A stretch of DNA of 5,719 nucleotides from Clostridia bacterium (GCA_017507595.1 JAFWAM010000194.1:1-5719); one strand, 5' to 3'. Counted from the stretch's first letter, positions 1 to 5,047 are shown. A program made the numbers and translations. The notes: generated by a model not told the origin, from the sequence alone.

Positions 1-454
1 CCTGATAAAGAAGGCTCAAATGATTACCGTCCACGGCAGATACCGCGAGGACTATTACAGCGGCGACGCCGATTACGAGGCAATAAAGCGCGTCGTTGAC
101 GGGGTGAATATTCCCGTTATTGCCAACGGCAACATCTTTAGCAAAGAAGACGCCGACCTTTGCATGGAAAAAACCGGGGCAAGCGGCGTTATGCTCGCAA
201 GGGGCGCCCTTCGTGCACCGTGGCTTTTTGCCGAGCTTACCGGCGTCACGGGCTACGACAAAAAAGAGATCGTTAACAGACATATAGACCTACTTTTGGA
301 GGAATACGACGACCGTCAGGTGGCTGTTATCATGCGCAAGCAGATGGCCCTTTATCTTTCCGGGGTAAGGGATGCGAAAAGGTTTAAGATGATGGCTTTT
401 TCCGCAACCACCACGAGAGAGCTTAAGGAAATTATCGCACAGCTTCAGCTGTAA
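1..454 (+). CDS. dus: tRNA-dihydrouridine synthase (Dus family), C-terminal part; 5' end outside window
   Basis: This is the C-terminal 150 residues of an FMN-dependent enzyme that reduces uridine to dihydrouridine in tRNA, using NAD(P)H, in the cytoplasm. The reading frame is open from base 2, so the ATG at 20 is an internal Met and not the start. Visible family features are the 'TVHGR' motif followed by a Y-x-G-x-A-D pattern, the strand plus phosphate-binding loop 'IPVIANGNIF', and 'GVMLARGAL..PWLF', which closes the TIM barrel and contacts FMN. A short helical C-terminal domain follows, with the typical 'MRKQMALYLSG' segment. The catalytic Cys lies upstream of the window and cannot be checked. 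The protein is closest in feel to the DusB-type enzymes of Bacillota, but the subfamily is not certain from this fragment. The next gene starts 32 bp downstream on the same strand. Confidence 0.93.
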   Translation, partial: LIKKAQMITVHGRYREDYYSGDADYEAIKRVVDGVNIPVIANGNIFSKEDADLCMEKTGASGVMLARGALRAPWLFAELTGVTGYDKKEIVNRHIDLLLEEYDDRQVAVIMRKQMALYLSGVRDAKRFKMMAFSATTTRELKEIIAQLQL

Positions 455-486
455 CTTAAAATTCAAGCCCCTCATACAATATAGGT

Positions 487-1137
487 ATGAAGGACATCAT
501 AAAAATCGCATATTCGCTTACGTTGCCCCCGGAGGGCGACAAACTTTTAAAGGGAGCCGATCTGGTGCTTATTGGCCGCAAAGCCTTTCCCACATTAAAT
601 TACCGTAGGGAGCTTTCCGGTCAGGATACCGTTTTAAGGGAAATGGCAAGGCTTTCAAAGGCCCTGGCCGCCCCCACCGCCTTTGAGGTCTTAACCGACA
701 ACTACGGTCAAAAAAGACGGTCGGTGGCCCTCTTTGAGGGAGGGAAGCTCCTTTCCATTGCCGACGCGCAAAGACCCTTTGACAAGGGGGAAAGCCCCTC
801 AAGCGGGGTGAAGATTATAAGACTGAAAAGCTTAAAAGTTGGGATCGCCGTATCACACGACGTAAAAAACGTGGAGGTTTTAAAGGCCCTTTCCATTTGC
901 GAAAGTGACGTGATAATCAACCTATACGCGGACATTTATGATTATAGTATGGCAAATCTTGTGTCGGCGGTGGGGTATTTGTTCGGCACGGCAACGGTTA
1001 GTCTTACTCCGTCAAAATGTCTTGCGGCTGCCCCGGGCGGCGCGTCTGTGTTTGGCGGCGACGGCGAAAGGGGCGTATTTGACCTCCCCATAAAAAAGAG
1101 GTTCAAGGAAGAAATCATTAAAACCTTCACAGGCTGA
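487..1137 (+). CDS. Nitrilase-fold (carbon-nitrogen hydrolase-like) protein, apparently without the catalytic triad
   Basis: This 216-residue protein is slightly short for the nitrilase superfamily, whose members are usually about 250-300 residues. The C-terminal half follows the family pattern: a strand and elbow 'KVGIAVSHDV' (about 117-126), a helix, 'ESDVIINL' (139-146), a long helix with 'MANLVSAVGYLFGTATVSL', and a Gly-Gly-Ser loop 'GGASVFGGDGERGVFDLP' (184-201) matching the usual G-x-S-x-(I/V)-x-x-P-x-G region. In active members the elbow reads C-x-D. Here the Cys position is Ser123. The N-terminal 'P-E' that supplies the catalytic Glu is replaced by 'IGRKAFP' (29-35), and no clear catalytic Lys is seen near 95-105. 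It is therefore probably not an amidase or nitrilase, and could be structural or ligand-binding. Substrate is unknown. The ATG is preceded only by a weak Shine-Dalgarno (TAGGT). It lies between two tRNA-modification genes, with trmL 18 bp downstream, which suggests cotranscription but not function. Confidence 0.72.
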   Translation: MKDIIKIAYSLTLPPEGDKLLKGADLVLIGRKAFPTLNYRRELSGQDTVLREMARLSKALAAPTAFEVLTDNYGQKRRSVALFEGGKLLSIADAQRPFDKGESPSSGVKIIRLKSLKVGIAVSHDVKNVEVLKALSICESDVIINLYADIYDYSMANLVSAVGYLFGTATVSLTPSKCLAAAPGGASVFGGDGERGVFDLPIKKRFKEEIIKTFTG

Positions 1138-1155
1138 CAAAAGGAAAAAAATAAT

Positions 1156-1650
1156 ATGAAGTTTAACATTGTATTGGTAGAGCCGGAAATCCCACAAAAT
1201 ACCGGAAACATTGCAAGGACGTGTGCCGCAACCGGCTCAAGCCTGCACCTTGTAAGGCCTTTGGGCTTTGAAATTGACGATAAAAAGCTTAAAAGGGCGG
1301 GGCTTGATTACTGGCATCTTCTTGACGTCCATTATTACGACAGTATAGATCAGCTTCTGGAAAAATTCGACGGGGACAATTTTTATTTTATGTCCACCAA
1401 GGGGGCAAGGATATATTCCGATGCAAGTTTTAAGGACGGGGACTATCTGGTCTTCGGTAAGGAAACCCACGGCCTTAACGAGCTTCTTCTGGAAAAGTAT
1501 TACGACCAGACCCTGCGCATCCCTATGATAGGGGAGGCAAGGTCGCTTAACCTTTCCAATACGGTTGCCCTCACCGTTTACGAGGCCATCAGGCAAAACG
1601 GCTTTGAAAACCTTTTGACCGAAGGCCATCTTACGGGCAGAAAGTGCTAA
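1156..1650 (+). CDS. trmL: tRNA (cytidine(34)-2'-O)-methyltransferase, SPOUT family
   Basis: This 164-residue protein is full length for the TrmL/YibK/CspR family. These homodimeric SPOUT enzymes use S-adenosylmethionine to methylate the 2'-OH of the wobble nucleotide (position 34) in tRNA-Leu isoacceptors. The three family motifs are all present: 'EPEIPQNTGNIARTCAA' near the N terminus (9-25), followed by 'LVRPLGF' and 'KRAGLDYW'; 'FGKETHGL'; and the C-terminal knot 'RIPMIGEARSLNLSNTVAL' with 'YEAIRQ'. The motif 1 Asn-Thr-Gly-Asn and the motif 3 Ser-Leu-Asn-Leu-Ser that form the trefoil-knot cofactor pocket are intact. The start at 1156 is supported by an AAAAGGA Shine-Dalgarno about 10 bases upstream. 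It is the last gene of the + strand run and is followed by terminator hairpins. Exact tRNA specificity is inferred from the family. Confidence 0.95.
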   Translation: MKFNIVLVEPEIPQNTGNIARTCAATGSSLHLVRPLGFEIDDKKLKRAGLDYWHLLDVHYYDSIDQLLEKFDGDNFYFMSTKGARIYSDASFKDGDYLVFGKETHGLNELLLEKYYDQTLRIPMIGEARSLNLSNTVALTVYEAIRQNGFENLLTEGHLTGRKC

Positions 1651-1663
1651 AAATCATATACGT

Positions 1664-1702
1664 GTTGGCTTTTTTGTGACGCTTAAGTCAAAAAAGGCTA
1701 AC
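1664..1702. repeat. Imperfect hairpin just downstream of trmL
   Basis: The arm GTTGGCTTTTTTGTGAC (1664-1680) pairs with GTCAAAAAAGGCTAAC (1687-1702) around the loop GCTTAA, with small bulges. There is no T-tract after the 3' arm, so it is not a simple terminator. It may protect the trmL mRNA 3' end or be part of a compound terminator with the next hairpin. Its GTTGGC can also pair with GCCAAC at 1707-1712, so two folds exclude each other. Confidence 0.6.
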
Positions 1703-1705
1703 TTA

Positions 1706-1754
1706 TGCCAACAAAAAGAAAGGGGCGGGTGTATCCCCCTTTTTTTTGTTGGCA
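1706..1754 (+). terminator. Long, probably bidirectional terminator hairpin after trmL
   Basis: TGCCAACAAAAAGAAAGGGG (1706-1725) and CCCCTTTTTTTTGTTGGCA (1736-1754) form a nearly perfect 19-bp stem with one bulged base. The inner part, AAAGGGG ... CCCCC followed by eight T (up to 1747), has the form of a rho-independent terminator for + strand transcripts coming from trmL. The complementary strand gives a G/C stem followed by TTTCTTTTT, so it could also stop - strand transcription. The T-tract is itself the lower stem, as in A-tract/T-tract bidirectional terminators. Confidence 0.78.
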
Positions 1755-1787
1755 AAAATATGGGTTTTTGTTAAATAATCGACCTAT

Positions 1788-1831
1788 AGCAAGGCTTTTG
1801 GTAAAAAAAGCCCCGGTTTTTATACCTTGCT
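1788..1831. repeat. Composite inverted repeat in the convergent intergenic region
   Basis: Outer arms AGCAAGG (1788-1794) and CCTTGCT (1825-1831) enclose a second set: GGCTTTT pairs with AAAAGCC, or alternatively GGTAAAAA with TTTTTATACC. Several mutually exclusive folds are therefore possible. No gene overlaps it. It may be a decayed terminator or an mRNA 3'-end structure; nothing shows a more specific role. Confidence 0.45.
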
Positions 1832-1846
1832 CCAAAAACGCAACGC

Positions 1847-1875
1847 AAAAGGGCCGCCCTTTCGGACGGCCCCTT
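1847..1875 (-). terminator. Rho-independent terminator of the sigma/anti-sigma/lipoprotein operon
   Basis: Read on the - strand, GGCCGTCC and GGGCGGCC form a GC-rich stem (one mismatch) closed by a GAAA tetraloop, directly followed by TTTT and then GCGTTGCGTTTTT. It lies 75 bp past the stop codon of the lipoprotein gene, the expected place for the operon terminator. On the + strand the stem is followed only by CTTTGTCTT, so termination in that direction would be weaker. Confidence 0.8.
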
Positions 1876-1877
1876 TG

Positions 1878-1900
1878 TCTTACCGTGGGGGACGGTAAGA
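1878..1900. repeat. Perfect 9-bp inverted repeat next to the operon terminator
   Basis: TCTTACCGT (1878-1886), a GGGGG loop, then ACGGTAAGA (1892-1900). On the - strand it comes just before the terminator at 1847-1875, giving a tandem stem-loop at the operon 3' end. No T-tract follows it, so on its own it is more likely an RNA-stabilising stem or a protein-binding palindrome than a terminator. Confidence 0.55.
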
Positions 1901-1949
1901 AGGGTTTATATATTTGGGGGTATGTGTGGGCTGATGAAAAATCTAAGTA

Positions 1950-3101
1950 TTATTCGGCAGGAGCTAAATCCTTCCAGTAGTTGTTTGCAATGTACTGTGC
2001 GTATTCGCTGTTGAAGAATTCATCAAAGTCTTCCTTTGCCTTTTCGTAAGCTTCGGTTGCGATCTGTTCAAATTCGCCGATGGAAACGCCTAAAGCTTCA
2101 ACGGTGGTTTTCACTAAGCTATAAGCCGTATCGATTGCAGATTCAACCATGGTGCTTAAGTTTTCAAGGGTAGCGGTTGCCAAGTCCTTAATGGAGTCAA
2201 GCGCCATGCTTGCCGCGTCAAACTGTGCCTCAAGGGCAGCGATCTGCTGGTCGGATAATCCTTCAAGACGGGCCTTTAAAAGCTCCTTTTTGCTTGCGAT
2301 ATATTCCTGAACTTCCTGATAGTACTCGCTTGCCTGTGAAAGGTAGGTTTCAGTGTATTCTTCCTTGAAGTCTTCGTAAAGCTCAACTACCTCGTCGATG
2401 GTTGACTGGATGGTTACAAGCGCTGCCGAAACGAGTGCTGAGGAGTTTTCCTTTACGGCCTTGATAAAGCTGTCAAGCTCTGCCTTTTTGATTTCGAGGG
2501 CTCTTTCCTCGTAGAAGAGTGTTTTTAATTCCTGGCTGAAAAGGGCTTCGGTCTGCTGTCTGCTCTTTTCGATGAGGGCTAAAAGCTCAGCCTCGGTCTT
2601 CTGGGCGATCTCGGATTCTTCAAGTTCCTTCATGCACTGGGCAACAAGACCTTCAAGATATTCCTTATCGAGAACCTTATCAAGCTGCATTTTAACGTTT
2701 ACGCCCAAGGTTTTGACGTATTCTTCTGCGCTTTCAACCACCTGGTTGTAAAGCTTTTTGACGTCGTCGCCGGAAATGGAGATCTTAACCTCGTTTTCGC
2801 CGGCCTTAAGCTCGCCTTCCACAAGGAAGCCGTTTTCCTTGGAAACCTTCAAGAACATTTCAACCGCGTCTTCGGCGGAGAGGCCTTTAAAGGTTGCCTG
2901 GGTGATGATAAAGTTACCTTCGTCGTTGAGGGCGTTTACGCTGACGACTTTATTTTCCGCGTCGAGTAAAAATTCAACCTGTGGGTTAAGGGAAACGTTC
3001 ATAACCCTGCCTTCCGGCTCTGTTGATCCGCAGGCGGTAAAAGCGAGGGTGCAGAATGAAAGTGTGAAAACAAGTGCAAGTAATGTGGCTAATTTCTTCA
3101 T
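1950..3101 (-). CDS. Lipoprotein with RsgI-like sensor domain and long charged helical region
   Basis: This 383-residue predicted lipoprotein has a signal peptide 'MKKLATLLALVFTL' and a lipobox ending F-T-A-C, with Cys24 as the lipidated residue followed by Gly-Ser. Phe at -3 is not ideal but acceptable. Residues about 32-112 match the RsgI-type anti-sigma middle domain: 'VMNVSLNPQVEFLLDAENKV', then 'VNALNDEG', 'GLSAEDAVEMFL' and a closing 'VKISISG'. The same pattern occurs in the neighbouring anti-sigma factor. The conserved Asn-Pro (N39-P40), the autocleavage site in studied clostridial RsgI proteins, is present. Residues 113-383 are almost all predicted helix, Glu/Lys/Ala/Leu-rich and partly coiled-coil-like. 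There is no transmembrane anchor beyond the lipid and no cytoplasmic part, so it cannot hold a sigma factor itself. It is the third operon gene, with its own strong ribosome binding site. Inference: outer-surface partner, decoy or co-sensor. Residues 113-383 match no family I recognise. Confidence 0.85.
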   Translation of the reverse strand: MKKLATLLALVFTLSFCTLAFTACGSTEPEGRVMNVSLNPQVEFLLDAENKVVSVNALNDEGNFIITQATFKGLSAEDAVEMFLKVSKENGFLVEGELKAGENEVKISISGDDVKKLYNQVVESAEEYVKTLGVNVKMQLDKVLDKEYLEGLVAQCMKELEESEIAQKTEAELLALIEKSRQQTEALFSQELKTLFYEERALEIKKAELDSFIKAVKENSSALVSAALVTIQSTIDEVVELYEDFKEEYTETYLSQASEYYQEVQEYIASKKELLKARLEGLSDQQIAALEAQFDAASMALDSIKDLATATLENLSTMVESAIDTAYSLVKTTVEALGVSIGEFEQIATEAYEKAKEDFDEFFNSEYAQYIANNYWKDLAPAE

Positions 3102-3107
3102 AGTGTT

Positions 3108-3113
3108 ACCTCC
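3108..3113 (-). promoter_or_regulatory. Strong ribosome binding site of the lipoprotein gene
   Basis: GGAGGT on the - strand, six bases before the ATG at 3101-3099, is a near-perfect Shine-Dalgarno. It fixes the lipoprotein start and suggests higher translation of the lipoprotein than of the sigma factor, whose site is weaker. Confidence 0.85.
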
Positions 3114-3126
3114 GTTTTTTAGTAGA

Positions 3127-4362
3127 TTAATTAGCTATTAACAATTTTAAATATAAGCAGGTCAGGTGTGCGACCGACTTTAACTTAAGCTCGTCTTCGT
3201 CCAGTGTTGGGTCTAAAGCGAGCAAGCTTTCGATGATAAATAATTTTTCGGGGGAGGGCTCTTCTGCGTCGTCCTCCTTGTTGCCGAGGGTGTGCCTTAA
3301 CCTGAAGTATATGCTGCGAAGCTCCAGCTCGCTTTTGTCGACAAGCTCCTCTAAGGCGTAGGTATCGTCAAGGGCGATTATTTTATTTATGGTCCTGTAG
3401 GCGTCGGGGCTTATGCCAAGTTCTGTCGCGGCGAAAAGCTCCTCTAAGGTGGGCTTCATGGTCCAGCCGGTGGTCAGGGCGTAATAAAGTGTCTTAAGCT
3501 CTGCCGTGGAGAGGAGAGAAAGCTCCTCCTTTGAGTAATCGTCGGTAAGCTCCAACACGTCCGTTATAAGCGCGTATCTGACAGGTGAAAGATTTTCCTT
3601 TTGGGCAAGGGCTAAAAGCTCCTCGTCAAGGGTTGAAATGACGTCGCTGATTATCTGGGTAAGCTCCGTCACGGTCATTTCCTTTACGGCCTCAAAGCGA
3701 TAGCTGTCGTCAAGGGATAAAACCTGCTCCACAAAGTCGAGCTTGACGGGTGACATGCCCCTGTCCTTTGCCCTTTCCCAATCGCTTTTTGAAAGGGTTT
3801 TGTCGTAAAGCTCTAAATTTTCGCCAAGCTCTGTGGCGTATTGTTGCAAGGTGTCGGTAAGGGCGTTTATTTTGTCTGTCAGGTCCTTGCTTTTAAGGGA
3901 AAACCCGCTTATTGCCAGGACGTGATTTTCTTCAAGATAGCTTTCTTCCTTTAATTGCTTTACGATGGCCTTGACGGCGTCGTCAATTTTTTCACCCTCA
4001 AGCTCAAGGCCGTCCAAAAGGGACTTGCCGTCTTCGTTTAAAAAGCTTACGTCGATTACCTTGTCACGCTTGTTGACGGTAAGCACGACCGACGGGTTTA
4101 CGTCGACGTAATATTCCGCATAGGCCTTATTGGTTGTGCCCGTTATAGTAAAGATGAGTGAAAGCATCAGTATAAGGCAGGCGCAGGGGGCGGCTATTTT
4201 CACAAAAAGTGAGCCTATAAGCCTGTTATTGCGGCTTTTTGAGGTGTTTTCGTCGGGGAAGGGCTCTCTTTGTGCCATTGAAAGTATCCTTTCCTTTGCG
4301 CCCTTTTGTGGGGAGAGATCGGTATTTTTTTGTAACAAATCAACAATACGTTTATCGTCCAT
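3127..4362 (-). CDS. Membrane anti-sigma factor with RsgI-like extracytoplasmic domain and four helical repeats
   Basis: This 411-residue single-pass membrane protein is expected to hold the ECF sigma factor encoded just before it. Residues 1-50 are a charged cytoplasmic tail without a His-x3-Cys-x2-Cys zinc motif and without the usual RsgI N-terminal beta domain, so sigma binding probably uses a short helix near 3-30. A transmembrane helix spans about 53-75. An A-Y-A triplet (80-82) follows, then the RsgI-like domain at about 83-152: 'YYVDVNPSVVLTVNKRDKVI', 'FLNEDGKSLL', 'DDAVKAIVKQL' and 'VLAISGF'. N89-P90 matches the Asn-Pro where clostridial RsgI proteins autocleave. Residues 204-407 hold four degenerate repeats. 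Known RsgI proteins relay an outside signal by autocleavage and then intramembrane proteolysis; the same route here is inference. The ATG overlaps the sigma stop by one base (TAATG) and has a GGGAGG site eight bases upstream, so translational coupling is likely. The ligand is unknown. Confidence 0.87.
   Translation of the reverse strand: MDDKRIVDLLQKNTDLSPQKGAKERILSMAQREPFPDENTSKSRNNRLIGSLFVKIAAPCACLILMLSLIFTITGTTNKAYAEYYVDVNPSVVLTVNKRDKVIDVSFLNEDGKSLLDGLELEGEKIDDAVKAIVKQLKEESYLEENHVLAISGFSLKSKDLTDKINALTDTLQQYATELGENLELYDKTLSKSDWERAKDRGMSPVKLDFVEQVLSLDDSYRFEAVKEMTVTELTQIISDVISTLDEELLALAQKENLSPVRYALITDVLELTDDYSKEELSLLSTAELKTLYYALTTGWTMKPTLEELFAATELGISPDAYRTINKIIALDDTYALEELVDKSELELRSIYFRLRHTLGNKEDDAEEPSPEKLFIIESLLALDPTLDEDELKLKSVAHLTCLYLKLLIAN
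3139..3753 (-). repeat. Four degenerate ~38-residue helical repeats encoded in the anti-sigma gene
   Basis: The repeats begin at Ser-Pro 204, 259, 318 and 370 of the anti-sigma protein, at spacings of 55, 59 and 52 residues. Shared pattern: S-P, four to six residues, a hydrophobic I-x-x-(I/L/V)-L-x-L stretch, D-(D/P), an aromatic or Thr, E-E-L or similar, S or T, then E-L-x-x-(L/I)-Y-x-x-L. Examples are 'SPVRYALITDVLELTDDYS' and 'SPDAYRTINKIIALDDTYA'. The first three are preceded by an acidic helix ending in 'GM', 'NL' or 'GI'. A single copy of such an 'SPxKxxLIExLLxLD' element is, from memory, common in RsgI-like proteins; four in a row suggests a small solenoid or bundle. Confidence 0.75.
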
Positions 4363-4913
4363 TATTCCATCCTCCCTTCATAATATTTTTTAAGCTTTCT
4401 TATGGCGTTGTTGTATTGCCAGCGGCAGGTCGCCTCAATACGCCTGAGCATCTCGGCGATTTCCTTGAATTTTAATCCGTCCACGGCGTGGAGGATAACT
4501 ATGCGGTATTCGGCGTCGGACAAGACCTCTTGCGCGGCCTTTAATATGCCCGATTGGTCGTTTGCGACGTCCTCTGTGCCGGTGTCAAGTCCTTTAGTGC
4601 TTTCACGGTCGGTAAAGTCGACCGAAACCTGCCGTGAGTTTTTCTTCAAAAGATTGAGTGAAAGGTTTTTTACTATGGTATATAGCCAGTTAAAGCCTCT
4701 TTTTCCCTTAAAAAGGAAGATCTTCCTCTTTACCGTGAGATAGGCCTCGGATAAAACGTCCTCTGCGTCGTGTCGGTTTTTAAGATACCCGTACGCAACT
4801 GCGTAAAGGGGCTTTGCCGTCAGGTCGTATAGGACCGATAAGGCCCCGTTATCCCCGTTTTTAAGGTCAAGTAAGCAAGTATCGATTTGATTGGAGATAG
4901 ATTTGTCATTCAT
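4362..4913 (-). CDS. ECF-type RNA polymerase sigma factor
   Basis: This 183-residue protein has the usual two-domain ECF layout, with regions 1 and 3 absent. Region 2 spans about 26-92: 'LYDLTAKPLYAVAYGYLKN' followed by 'DAEDVLSEAYL', the core-RNA-polymerase contact and -10 recognition helices, and 'GFNWLYTIVKNLSLNLLKK'. A charged linker runs from 93 to 127. Region 4 at about 128-177 has 'LSDAEYRIVILHAVDGLKFK', 'EIAEML' and the recognition helix 'RWQYNNAIRKLKKYY'. The turn of the helix-turn-helix is unusual: R-R-I-E-A-T-C where L-G-(I/K)-x-x-G-T is typical. It is first in a three-gene operon with its presumed membrane anti-sigma factor, which should keep it at the membrane until signalled. 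The ATG at 4913 is preceded by GGGTGAAG, a moderate ribosome binding site. The ECF subgroup and target promoters cannot be stated from sequence alone. Confidence 0.93.
   Translation of the reverse strand: MNDKSISNQIDTCLLDLKNGDNGALSVLYDLTAKPLYAVAYGYLKNRHDAEDVLSEAYLTVKRKIFLFKGKRGFNWLYTIVKNLSLNLLKKNSRQVSVDFTDRESTKGLDTGTEDVANDQSGILKAAQEVLSDAEYRIVILHAVDGLKFKEIAEMLRRIEATCRWQYNNAIRKLKKYYEGRME
4371..4376 (-). promoter_or_regulatory. Ribosome binding site of the anti-sigma gene, inside the sigma coding end
   Basis: GGGAGG on the - strand lies eight bases before the anti-sigma ATG and within the last codons of the sigma gene (Gly-Arg). With the one-base TAATG stop/start overlap this ties translation of the anti-sigma factor to that of the sigma factor, which would keep their ratio fixed. 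Confidence 0.8.
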
Positions 4914-4926
4914 TTCTTCACCCGCG

Positions 4927-5037
4927 TTTTTGCAAACTTAAGGTCGTTGTTAACAGGTGAATGCTTGACGCCGTATCCCCCAAGCCTTGCGCCTTTCAGT
5001 TAATATACAATCCAAAAAGGCTTTTCGTTTGCAAAAA
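4927..5037. repeat. 11-bp inverted repeat flanking the sigma-operon start region
   Basis: TTTTTGCAAAC (4927-4937) and GTTTGCAAAAA (5027-5037) are perfect inverted copies separated by 89 bp. One lies between the sigma gene start and its likely promoter, the other upstream of that promoter. The spacing would suit a DNA loop or paired operator sites. The arms contain a T-run, which lowers their statistical weight. Confidence 0.45.
5002..5007 (-). promoter_or_regulatory. Possible -10 box for the sigma operon
   Basis: TATATT on the - strand matches the sigma-A -10 consensus at five of six positions and would place the transcript start about 80 bases before the sigma ATG. No acceptable -35 box occurs at 16-18 bp; the nearest, TTGCAA, is 21 bp away. 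Promoter activity may depend on another sigma factor or an activator, or the box may be chance. Confidence 0.3.
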
Positions 5038-5047
5038 ACAAAAAAAG

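Noticed and set aside
487..1137. Annotation as an active carbon-nitrogen hydrolase
   Set aside because: The nucleophilic Cys is Ser, and the Glu and Lys motifs are not recognisable, so only the fold is claimed.
1705..1980. A 91-codon open frame on the + strand in the convergent intergenic region
   Set aside because: It starts inside a terminator hairpin, runs through four inverted repeats, has no ribosome binding site, and its product (Lys/Arg/Phe-rich, no domain) looks like translated hairpin DNA. Its end overlaps the lipoprotein gene.
2758..3141. A 127-codon + strand open frame opposite the lipoprotein N-terminal region
   Set aside because: It lies antisense to a clearly recognised signal peptide and RsgI-like domain, and its product is Ser/Thr/Phe-rich as expected from reversed codons.
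4213..4362. A zinc-binding anti-sigma (ZAS) domain in the anti-sigma tail
   Set aside because: There is no Cys or His in the 50 residues before the membrane helix; the only Cys residues lie inside the helix itself.
4967..5000. A classical ECF autoregulatory promoter on the - strand (TGAAAG ... CGTC)
   Set aside because: The two elements are 22 bp apart, where ECF promoters need about 16-17, and the -35 lacks the final C of TGAAAC. No correctly spaced pair was found.
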